Notes under the pieces: generated by a model | Told to the model about the DNA's origin: nothing | What the model saw: the letters and a program-made list of their open reading frames with translations, nothing else | The model's database searches: none | Assembly: GCA_015067385.1 (NCBI GenBank) | Contig: SVMP01000066.1 | Span: forward strand, 1-10,495 | DNA length: 10,495 bases | Reading direction: 5' to 3' | Source of the DNA: Oscillospiraceae bacterium | Lineage (GTDB): Bacteria > Bacillota > Clostridia > Oscillospirales > UBA644 | Shown: positions 1-6,904 of the stretch, in pieces | Layout: every line of letters starts with the position of its first letter | Position numbering within the stretch: the stretch's first letter is position 1 | Made by a program: the position numbers and the translations under genes

Positions 1-1107
1 ACTCCGATGATCTACGATACTGTTTTGGGTACGGTCGATGTCGCAGATTACAATATAGAAAACGGATATACTATTGTCAATAAAGAGCTTTATGCTTATG
101 ACAGTCTTCTTCTTAAGCTTTTGCCGAACGTCTCTTCCGTAAAATATGTTACACCGGATGAAAGAAAGCTTGTTAAAACTCATTATTGCAAAAAGCCCGT
201 AAGTTATAAACTTACTGAACCCAATGCATTTCTTATTGATACTGCTGAATGGCGTGTCGATTCGAAAGATCTCCTTTCCGATGAAGCATGGGAAGAGAAT
301 GAAGAAATTCTCAAAATTTGTATCAAGGCAACTGAAAAATCAGGCGTTCCCAAATATTCGGGTGCTCAGCCCTGGGTAGAACCGCATGAACCGCTTTCAC
401 ATTACGTTGATCTTCGTGTTACGTTCAACTCAGAGATCGATTACGAAGGAGCATATCTTGCGATCGAAAATGCGCCTCTTTGCGAGATCGTTCTTAACGG
501 CGTTAAAGCAGGTAAAGAGATCTACGGTTATTTTGTTGATGAATGTATTGAAAAGATCGCTTTGCCTAAGATCATTAAGGGTGAAAACACGCTTCTTATA
601 AGAACTCCGATCGGTGTCAGAACAAAGGTTGAATGGTGCTATATTCTCGGTCAGTTTGGTGTTAACGTTGTAGGTTGCGAAAAGACCGTCAATGCTTTGC
701 CCGAAAAACTCGGTTATTCGTCTGTTGTACATCAGAATCTTTCATTCTACTCAGGTAATATAGAGTATACAGAGCAGATAGAAACACCCGATTGCGAACT
801 CGAGGTCAAGATATCGGAATACCAGGGTGCACTTGTAAAAGTATTCCTCGACGGTGAAGACAAGGGCGTTGTTGCTTTTGACCCATACAGGTTGAATCTC
901 GGAAGAGTAACCGCCGGCACCCATACTCTTACATATAAACTCTTCGGCACAAGAGCCAATGCTTTCGGTTCTGTTCACAACGCAAGCCCCATAAGCAAAT
1001 GGTTTGGACCGGGTCATTGGCATGAGGGCGGTGACAACTGGTGCTATGAATACCGTTTGAGAGATCTCGGTATTCTTGCAAGCCCGATAGTTGAAATGTA
1101 CGAATGA
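1..1107 (+). CDS. C-terminal part of a putative glycoside hydrolase-like / carbohydrate-binding protein (5' end missing)
   Basis: The reading frame is open from the first base of the window, so the gene starts upstream; the first ATG at 7 is probably internal. The visible 368 residues are mostly beta-strand-like. Two jelly-roll (galactose-binding-like) modules seem to follow each other. The first, about residues 125-230, contains LNGVKAG and GENTLLIRTP. The second, about residues 240-365, contains VFLDGEDKGVVAFDPYR, AGTHTLTYKLFGTRANAFG and a His/Trp-rich stretch, WFGPGHWHEGGDNW. Patterns such as 'LNG', 'GENTL' and 'GTRxNxFG' are typical of accessory sugar-binding domains of large bacterial glycosidases (GH2- or rhamnosidase-like). 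The catalytic part would lie upstream, so neither family nor substrate can be assigned. No signal peptide can be judged because the N-terminus is missing. A strong terminator follows, so this is the last gene of its transcript. The carbohydrate role is inference from domain style; a non-enzymatic binding protein is possible. Confidence 0.6.
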   Translation, partial: TPMIYDTVLGTVDVADYNIENGYTIVNKELYAYDSLLLKLLPNVSSVKYVTPDERKLVKTHYCKKPVSYKLTEPNAFLIDTAEWRVDSKDLLSDEAWEENEEILKICIKATEKSGVPKYSGAQPWVEPHEPLSHYVDLRVTFNSEIDYEGAYLAIENAPLCEIVLNGVKAGKEIYGYFVDECIEKIALPKIIKGENTLLIRTPIGVRTKVEWCYILGQFGVNVVGCEKTVNALPEKLGYSSVVHQNLSFYSGNIEYTEQIETPDCELEVKISEYQGALVKVFLDGEDKGVVAFDPYRLNLGRVTAGTHTLTYKLFGTRANAFGSVHNASPISKWFGPGHWHEGGDNWCYEYRLRDLGILASPIVEMYE

Positions 1108-1130
1108 TCAACTGAAATAATGTAATACAC

Positions 1131-1168
1131 AACAGCGTCGCCTTAAAATTAGGGTGACGCTGTTTTTT
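1131..1168 (+). terminator. Rho-independent terminator after the carbohydrate gene
   Basis: A 12-bp stem is formed by AACAGCGTCGCC (1131-1142) and GGTGACGCTGTT (1153-1164), with one G-T wobble and a 10-nt loop, followed by a run of T. It lies 23 nt after the stop codon of the upstream gene and before the next promoter, so it separates two transcription units. Confidence 0.9.
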
Positions 1169-1221
1169 GCTTAAACATGAATTATGTTTTAAATTGTCAA
1201 CATATATTCATTAATTCTTCA

Positions 1222-1250
1222 TTGATTTTTGGGCGTAAATGAGATATAAT
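1222..1250 (+). promoter_or_regulatory. Sigma-A type promoter for the permease gene
   Basis: TTGATT (1222-1227) and a perfect TATAAT (1245-1250) are separated by exactly 17 bp. Transcription would begin near 1257, giving a leader of about 30 nt, with no room for a riboswitch. No operator-like inverted repeat is obvious around it. Confidence 0.8.
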
Positions 1251-1273
1251 TCTGCAGTACGCGATTTTTGGTT

Positions 1274-1280
1274 AAGGAGA
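1274..1280 (+). promoter_or_regulatory. Ribosome binding site that fixes the permease start
   Basis: AAGGAGA lies 5 nt before the ATG at 1286. An in-frame TTG at 1268 would lie upstream of this site and has no ribosome site of its own, so the ATG is the better start. Confidence 0.85.
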
Positions 1281-1285
1281 TCTTT

Positions 1286-2434
1286 ATGAATATTACTCGT
1301 CGTTTGCCGTCAAACGGACTTCAGTCTCTGATCACGGCTGCTGCAGGATTTATTAAGTCAAATTTTGTCCTTGCTATGGCTGCGCTTGCGGCTGCGGTAA
1401 CATCTGTTATCGTTCCTCCTGACAGCGAATATCTCTCTTATCTTGATTTTAAGACTCTTACTTGTCTTTTTTGCACTCTTGCGGTTATTTGCGCTCTTAA
1501 AAATATTAAGTTTTTTACGACCATAGCCAAACGTATCGTAAAGGCTACAGGTAATCTCAGAGCCGCCGTTACCGCTATTGTTTTTATAACATATTTCGGC
1601 TCGATGCTTATTGCAAACGATATGGCGCTTATCACTTTCCTGCCTCTCGGTTACATCGTTCTTTCTTCTACGGGAAATGAAAAGCATATGCCGTTCGTTT
1701 TCATTCTTCAAAATATCGCGGCAAATCTCGGCGGAATGTTAACACCGTTTGGAAATCCTCAAAACCTTTATCTTTATACTAATTTCTCTATCCCCACAGC
1801 AGAGTTTATGCTGATAATGCTCAAGCCCTTCATTGTTGCTTCAGTGCTTATCCTCGGCTGCTGTCTGGCTGTTAAAAAGGAGAAGATAGAACTCACCGAA
1901 AAGGTCGATAATCGTCTCCCTACAGCGAGAACATCTGTATATATCGTTCTCTTTATCCTTTCGATCGCTGTTGTTTTTAATATTATTCCTTATCTTCTCG
2001 GTCTTGCGATAATTCTTGTTTCTCTTCTTTTTATGGACAGAAAAGCCCTTTCCGCTGTTGACTATCCGTTGCTTTTAACGTTTGTCTTCTTCTTTATTTT
2101 TGCCGGAAACATGGCACGAATCCCTGAAGTTAACGCTCTTTTTTCATTTTTGCTCTCTAAAAATACTCTCCTTTTCAGCGTTCTTTCCTGCCAGGTTATC
2201 AGTAATGTTCCGTCTGCGGTTCTTCTTTCACAGTTTACCGAAAATTACGCAGATCTTCTTGTCGGTGTCAATATCGGCGGAACGGGAACACTTATCGCTT
2301 CTCTTGCAAGCTTGATAACTTTCAGAGAGTATATGAGCCATAATCCCGGTTGTGCAGGCAGCTATATCCTGAAGTTTACCGCTTTCAATTTTGCATTCCT
2401 TGCAATTCTGGTTGCCTTTTGTATGATATTTTAA
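1286..2434 (+). CDS. Ion-transporter superfamily permease (SLC13/ArsB/CitMHS-like)
   Basis: This is a 382-residue, strongly hydrophobic inner-membrane protein with roughly ten membrane segments. Its signatures match the Ion Transporter superfamily (ArsB, NhaD, citrate and DASS/SLC13 carriers): ANDMALITFLP at 110-120 after the first helices, the hairpin motif TPFGNPQNLYLY at 153-164, then in the second half SNVPSAVLL at 306-314 and GGTGTLIASLASLITF at 331-346. The two halves each carry one such motif, as expected for the inverted-repeat fold of this superfamily. A charged loop (about 196-215) separates the halves. The substrate cannot be read from sequence; dicarboxylate, citrate or another anion, or sodium/proton exchange, all remain possible. 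The gene has its own promoter, ribosome site and terminator, so it is monocistronic. No arsenic genes lie nearby, which gives no support for an arsenite pump. Confidence 0.85.
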   Translation: MNITRRLPSNGLQSLITAAAGFIKSNFVLAMAALAAAVTSVIVPPDSEYLSYLDFKTLTCLFCTLAVICALKNIKFFTTIAKRIVKATGNLRAAVTAIVFITYFGSMLIANDMALITFLPLGYIVLSSTGNEKHMPFVFILQNIAANLGGMLTPFGNPQNLYLYTNFSIPTAEFMLIMLKPFIVASVLILGCCLAVKKEKIELTEKVDNRLPTARTSVYIVLFILSIAVVFNIIPYLLGLAIILVSLLFMDRKALSAVDYPLLLTFVFFFIFAGNMARIPEVNALFSFLLSKNTLLFSVLSCQVISNVPSAVLLSQFTENYADLLVGVNIGGTGTLIASLASLITFREYMSHNPGCAGSYILKFTAFNFAFLAILVAFCMIF

Positions 2435-2437
2435 ATA

Positions 2438-2473
2438 AAAAAATCCCTCCGTGTTACAACGGAGGGATTTTTT
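2438..2473. terminator. Bidirectional hairpin terminator
   Basis: A 14-bp perfect stem (2438-2451 with 2460-2473) has a core of ATCCCTCCG / CGGAGGGAT and an 8-nt loop. It is flanked by A-runs on the left and T-runs on the right, so it can stop the permease transcript rightward and also any leftward transcript coming from the promoter at 3308-3336. It begins only 3 nt after the permease stop codon. Confidence 0.9.
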
Positions 2474-2606
2474 ATTATTAATTTTTAGAATTCAAAATGT
2501 AAAGGATAACATCCATATCAAACATGTCAACTATCTTTTGCTTAATTTTAATAATGGAGGCTATGTGTTGTGAGAAACTTGTTGTTTATTTGTATGTAAT
2601 CAATCC

Positions 2607-2626
2607 GATTCTTTTATGAAAGAATC
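2607..2626. repeat. Small perfect inverted repeat (8-bp arms)
   Basis: GATTCTTT and AAAGAATC flank the 4-nt loop TATG. The hairpin is short and AT-rich with no T-run typical of a terminator. It could be an operator, a weak RNA hairpin, or chance in AT-rich DNA. Confidence 0.4.
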
Positions 2627-2734
2627 CTTACAACATTTTCTGTAAATAAAAGAGGTAAATATTCGATTGTATATATCAACTAAATTTTCCATCTGTATAA
2701 CTGAAATCATTTGCCTTTAGTCTGTATCGAATAG

Positions 2735-3032
2735 GGAACCGATTGTCTGAATTATCTTATTTCACTGTTTTCAGTTTGTTTTAAGATTTCGACATACAGA
2801 TCATTTTTGAAGAACGTCGTCTTAACGGACGATCGATCTTATATTGAATCTGCCAAAGGTTTTCGTACTAATATATCTCCTGTTTTTTCAATAATGACTT
2901 ATCTTGACTGCTCCTAAAATAAGCTTTATTGCTTTTCCGTATTGTACGGATCCGGAAGTGCTTGAATCGGCTTTTGAAAAAGTTTTTACAGATACATTGC
3001 AGATCTTGTTTCCTCTTTCACCGAAAACTTGA
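2735..3032 (+). pseudogene. Possible decayed coding remnants (plus strand), not identified
   Basis: Two overlapping stop-free runs read like protein in this organism's style but lack starts and are out of frame with each other. The first (2735-2917) includes LTDDRSYIESAKGFRTN. The second (from 2913, stop at 3030-3032) includes FIAFPYCTDPEVLESAFEK. A single-base shift near 2915 would join them. The spacing of helices is vaguely like the ligand-binding half of a small helical regulator, but I cannot name a family, and equally long runs exist on the opposite strand. Treat as a weak hint that a gene once stood here; the downstream part (to about 3165) is not convincing. Confidence 0.2.
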
Positions 3033-3094
3033 TCTTGTACTTCAGTTGGACTTTTATCTTCTTCGAGAGACCTTTTCTCTTCGGATAATAATTA

Positions 3095-3157
3095 TCAACG
3101 GTTATTTATCTGAGAGAAAAGATCCCTCGAAAAAGAAGATATGGTTTCATCGTTCAT
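3095..3157 (-). CDS. Possible 20-codon peptide or broken gene start
   Basis: On the minus strand an ATG at 3157 follows a very strong purine-rich ribosome site, AAAGGGAGGGA (3176-3166), in the leader of the leftward promoter. The frame encodes MNDETISSFSRDLFSQINNR and ends at two consecutive stops (TGA, TAA). The same frame then stays open for another 66 codons to a TGA at 2888-2890, rich in charged residues. It could be a leader peptide, a small protein, or the start of a gene broken by nonsense changes. The peptide is hydrophilic, has no membrane segment or signal peptide, and matches nothing I recognise. Confidence 0.3.
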   Translation of the reverse strand: MNDETISSFSRDLFSQINNR

Positions 3158-3192
3158 GGGTCTAATCCCTCCCTTTCCGAGTATTATTCCGA

Positions 3193-3257
3193 AACGCCAT
3201 TCCACAGTCGAGCCTCAAACTATTTACAAGTTTTCATCTTTAACGAGGCGTTGTTAA
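3193..3257 (-). ncRNA. Candidate structured leader with a pseudoknot-capable hairpin
   Basis: In the leftward transcript a 5-bp hairpin, UUAAC/GUUAA (3257-3253 with 3244-3240), holds the loop AACGCCUC. The loop can pair downstream either with GAGGC (3216-3212) or with GGCGUU (3198-3193), and the two pairings share bases so cannot both form fully. An additional AAACU/AGUUU pairing lies between. The strong ribosome site follows about 20 nt after the second partner. This is the geometry of a pseudoknotted switch, but it matches no riboswitch class I know. No covariation can be tested here, and short helices arise by chance. Confidence 0.3.
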
Positions 3258-3307
3258 TACAAAATACGTTACTGTGTATCACGTCTTCGTGTCTCTTTGT
3301 TGACTAT

Positions 3308-3336
3308 ATTGTATCACAAATATGTTGTCTTGTCAA
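3308..3336 (-). promoter_or_regulatory. Strong leftward promoter with extended -10
   Basis: On the minus strand TTGACA (3336-3331) and TACAAT (3313-3308) are spaced by exactly 17 bp, and TG-A precedes the -10 box (extended -10). It is among the best promoters in the window, yet the DNA downstream has no intact gene. The -10 region, TTTGTGATACAAT, closely resembles that of metG (ATTGTGATATAAT). The transcript would start near 3301. Confidence 0.75.
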
Positions 3337-3391
3337 TAGGCAAAATCAACAAATATTGCATTCAATTTTTAAGGTTTTCATGTATAAAATG

Positions 3392-3429
3392 AATAAAAAT
3401 AACCGTCTGTCGGGTTTTGACAGACGGTT
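3392..3429 (-). terminator. helD: Rho-independent terminator of helD
   Basis: On the minus strand the 11-bp perfect stem AACCGTCTGTC / GACAGACGGTT (3429-3419 with 3411-3401) has a 7-nt loop and is followed by ATTTTTATTC. It lies 9 nt after the helD stop codon. Confidence 0.9.
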
Positions 3430-3438
3430 TCGGTATAT

Positions 3439-5697
3439 TTAGTTGTTTTCGTATATCGTAAGCTTGTGGAGAGCTCTCGAACAAGCAACGTAGAGCAGTT
3501 GTTTTTCTTCGCTGCTTTCCGAAAATTCATTCTTGTCGGGAATTATTACTCCGTCAAACTCAAGCCCTTTGGTGAGGTAAACGGGGAGTACATATGTCTT
3601 TCCGGGAACGATAACAGAATTTGTGTTGATATATTTTGCATCAACACCTTTGTCTTTTAACATTGCGTATATTTCTCGTGCATGATCTTCGTTCTTACAA
3701 ATTACTGCATTTGAGTAAAGACCGTCTTTTCTCAGGGATGCGATCTTTTTTGCTATCGAATCCGCAAGATCGTCGGTTTTAACAAATTCAGGCTCGTCAC
3801 CGTGTCGGTCAAGATATTCTGCGTCGATCGGATCCTTTTTGAACTGATTGATGAAATTATTTATTTCAACAGTTGAACGGTAGCTCTTTTTGAGATTGAA
3901 TTTTCTGCAGTTTCTTGCAGGTATATAGTTTTCTATTTCCGCAATCGATTCGAGATGCGGCGTTAATGCCTGATTAACGTCTCCGAGAATAGTGAATCTT
4001 GCTCCGTAACAGAGTTTTGCAAGTATCTTGTAAATTATCGGGGGATAATCCTGTGCTTCGTCAACTACGACCTGATGCATCTTGAATTGCTGAGGAATTT
4101 TACCGGTGAGCAAACTGATGTATACGATGCAGAGCATGTCTTCAAAATTCAAATGCCCTGTTTGGTATACAGCCATTGTTTTCTCATATTCTTTCGGAGA
4201 ATATTCTTTGAGAGCTCTGAAGTAGAGTTCTGTGGCTTCAACAGAAAACATGGACGTTATTTCTTCCGTCAGTCTTGCTATGTTAGCTCCCCAGAAACGA
4301 AGTTTTTCTTCGTTTATCTCGTCTTCTGTAAATTGCTGAGCGGAAGCAGCGGCTTGTCTTCTGAATTTTGCTACGAATTCGGCAAGCTTCTTTTCTTTGA
4401 AACCGTCTTCATTTTCAATATAGTCAATGATCCTTCCCAGAATCTTATTCTTTCTGATCTCGCTGTTATAGCCTTTGAAATCTTCATAGAAGAATTTGCG
4501 GAGTTTGCTTTCTGTCAGAATAATTTCTCCTATAAATTTCAGATCGTGGAAAGAAGCATTACTTATATGATCATCGAGGTATTTTTCGATAAATTTTGAA
4601 AAATCATCGGATCCTTTGAGTTTAACGGAAGCAAACCTTTCAGGGTCTTTTCTCACGGATTCGTTCTGTTCCGTAAGATTCCTGTAAAACATATCATTTT
4701 GTGTAGGAACATAATCGACCTTGTATTTTTCCGATGCGCCGATCTCATCGTCATCTTCTTCGTTTATTTCCGCTTCTTTTTCTTTTTGTTTTTTAAGTTT
4801 TTCTTCTGCACTTTCCGGGAAAAGAAGTCTGTCGAAGAAATCATAAAAGTCTGTCTGAACAACTCTGTCTTCTCCGAGTTCGGGAAGAACATCTGCAATA
4901 TATGAACTGAAAACTCCATTCGGAGAGAATATCGTTATGTTCTCGGAAGTCAGCGAGTTTCTATGCTTGTAAAGCAGATATGCGAGCCTGTGAAGTGCGA
5001 TAGACGTCTTTCCGCTTCCCGCAACGCCCTGAATAAGCAAAAGATCGCCCGAAAGATCTCGGATTATCGCATTTTGTTCTTTTTGAATAGTCGTTATTAT
5101 TGTTTTGAGCTTAAGATCTGCGGTTTTGCCGAGCTCTTCCTGCAGTACGCTGTCATCGATCGCTATATCGCTGTCAAACATAAATTGAAGCTCGGATTTT
5201 TTTATCTTGAACTGTCTTCTTAATGTAAGATCAACATTTATATCCCCATACTGTGTTTTGTAAGAGGTCTTTCCGAGAGGGGAATCGTAATACATTGAAC
5301 TTATATCCGCACGCCAGTCACACACAAGAACATCAGCCCCGTCTATAAGGGAAAGATAACCGATGTATATGCTTTCTTCTTCTTTTGAACCTTCTTCAAT
5401 AAAGTTCAGTCTTGCAAAATAGGGGGATGTCCTCATTTTTTCAAGGCTGTTAAGACGCTTCAGAAAGTCGTAATAACGGTTTACTTCTGTCTGTTCCGTC
5501 ATTGTAATTTGGGTAAGTTCAAAAAGGTCGTGAGGATTGTAATCACCGTGCATCTGATCATCCCACATACGCTTACGCATTTGGGTGATCTGTTCTTTTA
5601 TGTCGGAAGACGTTTCCGCAAATTCCTGCTCCATCGCATCTATTTTGTTTATTACGGATGCGAGGTATTTCTTTTCAGCTGAAAGGCTTTTATCCAT
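3439..5697 (-). CDS. helD: HelD-type UvrD-like ATPase, RNA polymerase recycling factor
   Basis: This 752-residue protein is a superfamily 1 ATPase of the HelD group, which in Firmicutes binds RNA polymerase and uses ATP to release it from stalled or terminated complexes. Residues about 5-45 and 60-90 form a charged, coiled-coil-like N-terminal arm, the part that in known HelD reaches into the secondary channel. The Walker A motif GVAGSGKT is at 224-231, followed by LHRLAYLLY. DEAQD (Walker B) is at 546-550, LGDVNQALTP at 571-580, KSYRST (motif IV-like, with its Arg) at 604-609, TKGLEFDGV at 709-717 and YVACSRA (motif VI Arg) at 736-742. All catalytic motifs are present. A highly charged segment at about 296-322 interrupts domain 1A. 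The length is close to that of B. subtilis HelD (about 770). The ATG follows GGAG by 5 nt. It is a single-gene unit with its own likely promoter (5730-5758) and terminator. A PcrA/UvrD DNA-repair role is less likely because of the N-terminal arm and the HelD-style 1A insertion. Confidence 0.9.
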   Translation of the reverse strand: MDKSLSAEKKYLASVINKIDAMEQEFAETSSDIKEQITQMRKRMWDDQMHGDYNPHDLFELTQITMTEQTEVNRYYDFLKRLNSLEKMRTSPYFARLNFIEEGSKEEESIYIGYLSLIDGADVLVCDWRADISSMYYDSPLGKTSYKTQYGDINVDLTLRRQFKIKKSELQFMFDSDIAIDDSVLQEELGKTADLKLKTIITTIQKEQNAIIRDLSGDLLLIQGVAGSGKTSIALHRLAYLLYKHRNSLTSENITIFSPNGVFSSYIADVLPELGEDRVVQTDFYDFFDRLLFPESAEEKLKKQKEKEAEINEEDDDEIGASEKYKVDYVPTQNDMFYRNLTEQNESVRKDPERFASVKLKGSDDFSKFIEKYLDDHISNASFHDLKFIGEIILTESKLRKFFYEDFKGYNSEIRKNKILGRIIDYIENEDGFKEKKLAEFVAKFRRQAAASAQQFTEDEINEEKLRFWGANIARLTEEITSMFSVEATELYFRALKEYSPKEYEKTMAVYQTGHLNFEDMLCIVYISLLTGKIPQQFKMHQVVVDEAQDYPPIIYKILAKLCYGARFTILGDVNQALTPHLESIAEIENYIPARNCRKFNLKKSYRSTVEINNFINQFKKDPIDAEYLDRHGDEPEFVKTDDLADSIAKKIASLRKDGLYSNAVICKNEDHAREIYAMLKDKGVDAKYINTNSVIVPGKTYVLPVYLTKGLEFDGVIIPDKNEFSESSEEKQLLYVACSRALHKLTIYENN

Positions 5698-5729
5698 TTG
5701 TTCTCCGTGAAATTAATGTTATATAGTTG

Positions 5730-5758
5730 AAAATACGGAAATTACGTTCTTTTGTCAA
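5730..5758 (-). promoter_or_regulatory. helD: Likely helD promoter lying within the pyrB terminator hairpin
   Basis: On the minus strand TTGACA (5758-5753) is followed after 17 bp by TATTTT (5735-5730). The -35 box sits in the loop of the pyrB hairpin and the spacer is formed by its 3' arm. The predicted start, about 5723, gives a leader of about 25 nt with GGAG 5 nt before the helD ATG. The -10 box is imperfect (4 of 6), so the call is moderate. Confidence 0.6.
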
Positions 5759-5774
5759 CCGAACGTAATTTCCG
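5736..5774 (-). terminator. Perfect 14-bp hairpin after pyrB, probable terminator
   Basis: CGGAAATTACGTTC and GAACGTAATTTCCG form a 14-bp perfect stem with an 11-nt loop, 9 nt after the pyrB stop. The T-tail is weak (TATTTT), so termination may be partial and some transcripts could run on into helD. Confidence 0.75.
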
Positions 5775-5783
5775 GTTTTATAA

Positions 5784-6869
5784 TCAGTCTATTTTGTGGT
5801 CACAGTACATACAAGCAGTTCCGCCGTCCGGAGTTTTGTATGTAAGCAATGGTAAATAATTCTCTGTTTTTGTTATGCATACATGGCTCTTACAGTGCTG
5901 TTCTCTCGGCAGATCCATGTATTTTTCTATGTCAAGAGACTCTTTCTGTCCTTCGCGGGCTTCGAGCATTTTCATGATAAGAGCCATTCTTACGTAAAGA
6001 CCGTTCTGTACCTGTTTGAAGTACATTGCTCTGTTGTCGTAGTCAACTTCTTCTGTTATCTCGTCAACACGGGGCAGGGGATGAAGAACGATCATGTCCG
6101 ATTTTGCCATGTCCATTTTCGCTTTGTCAAGAATGTAAAGACCGCTCTGCGCTTTGTACTGTTCTTCCGATTCGAAACGTTCTTTCTGAATTCTTGTCAT
6201 ATAAAGAACATCAAGCTTGTCCATACATTCTTCGAGAGATGTAACTTCGTAAACGGTATTGCCGTTTTCTCTGAGCGCTTCTATGATATGGCTCTGCAAT
6301 GCAAGAGATTCCGTAGAAATAAGATAATAGGTGTTTTTACCGAGCGTATTGAGCGCTCTGAGCAGAGAATGAACGGTTCTTCCGTTTTTAAGGTCGCCGC
6401 AAAGACCGATGGTAAGTCCGGAAAGTGTTCCCTTATTCTGCTTGATAGTAAACATGTCAATGAGCGTCTGTGTCGGATGGAAGTGACCGCCGTCACCTGC
6501 GTTTATGATCGGACGTGATGCAAAGAGAGATGCTGCGAGAGCAGCGCCTTCCTTGGGGTTTCTCATTGCTATTATGTCTGCATAACATGAAATTATCGTG
6601 ATGGTATCCTTGAGATTTTCTCCCTTGGAAACAGAGGAATTTTCGGGGTTATCAAATCCGATAACGTTTCCGCCGAGTCTGAGCATTGCTGTCTGGAACG
6701 AAAGCATCGTTCTTGTTGACGGTTCATAAAAAAGTGTGGCAAGGATCTTTCCTTTACATGCCTCTGAATAATTTGAGGGCTTCTTTTTGATGTCAGCAGC
6801 AAGAGTATATATCCCTTCCCATTCTTCCGCTGTAAGTTCATTGAAATCTACAAGATGACGAAGTGACAT
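5784..6869 (-). CDS. pyrB: Aspartate carbamoyltransferase with C-terminal PyrI-like zinc-binding extension
   Basis: The protein catalyses carbamoyl phosphate plus aspartate to carbamoyl-aspartate, the committed step of pyrimidine synthesis, in the cytoplasm. Hallmarks are complete: STRT (51-54) for carbamoyl phosphate, the mobile-loop SKGENLKDT (81-89, Lys82), HPTQTLID (131-138), GDLKNGRTVHSL (158-169), TRIQKERF (225-232) and LHPLPRVDE (262-270). The catalytic chain ends near residue 307, the usual PyrB length. About 54 further residues carry C326-x4-C331-x21-C353-x2-C356. This Cys pattern matches the zinc domain of the regulatory subunit PyrI (Cx4C, a gap of about 22, Cx2C), but the allosteric nucleotide-binding domain of PyrI is absent. 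PyrB-PyrI fusions are known (for example in Thermotoga); this looks like a zinc-domain-only version. AAAGGAG lies 10 nt before the ATG. No PyrR-type attenuator leader fits in the 35-nt gap after ylbJ, so the gene is probably cotranscribed with it. Confidence 0.95.
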   Translation of the reverse strand: MSLRHLVDFNELTAEEWEGIYTLAADIKKKPSNYSEACKGKILATLFYEPSTRTMLSFQTAMLRLGGNVIGFDNPENSSVSKGENLKDTITIISCYADIIAMRNPKEGAALAASLFASRPIINAGDGGHFHPTQTLIDMFTIKQNKGTLSGLTIGLCGDLKNGRTVHSLLRALNTLGKNTYYLISTESLALQSHIIEALRENGNTVYEVTSLEECMDKLDVLYMTRIQKERFESEEQYKAQSGLYILDKAKMDMAKSDMIVLHPLPRVDEITEEVDYDNRAMYFKQVQNGLYVRMALIMKMLEAREGQKESLDIEKYMDLPREQHCKSHVCITKTENYLPLLTYKTPDGGTACMYCDHKID

Positions 6870-6904
6870 TTTTTATTATCTCCTTTCATTGACCCTTTAT
6901 TTTT

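Larger units (their letters stand above)
2474..3391. other. Gene-poor stretch of about 0.9 kb with no intact coding sequence
   Basis: No frame on either strand carries a convincing protein here, while the flanking DNA is densely coding. The stretch looks more AT-rich than its neighbours and is full of scattered stops. It is not empty of signals: a near-consensus leftward promoter (3308-3336), a foldable leader (3193-3257), a 20-codon ORF with a strong ribosome site (3095-3157) and the bidirectional terminator at 2438-2473 together outline a leftward transcript of roughly 830-860 nt. It may be a decaying gene or a non-coding RNA unit. No tRNA, rRNA, CRISPR repeats, transposase or IS ends were seen. 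Confidence 0.55.

Noticed and set aside
1268..1285. Upstream TTG start for the permease
   Set aside because: It lies before the AAGGAGA ribosome site, which is ideally placed for the ATG at 1286.
2929..3165. 78-codon plus-strand ORF in the gene-poor stretch
   Set aside because: No ribosome site or promoter precedes it, the composition is Arg/Phe/Leu-rich noise, and it conflicts with another coding-like frame in the same place.
2474..3391. Mobile element or CRISPR in the gene-poor stretch
   Set aside because: No regularly spaced repeats, no transposase-like frame, no matching terminal inverted repeats with target duplications were seen.
3251..3442. 63-codon plus-strand ORF
   Set aside because: It runs antisense through the leftward promoter and the helD terminator and has no ribosome site.
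4075..4599. 174-codon plus-strand ORF
   Set aside because: Antisense shadow inside helD; Phe-rich, with no start signals.
5883..6518. 211-codon plus-strand ORF
   Set aside because: Antisense to pyrB, with no family resemblance or ribosome site.
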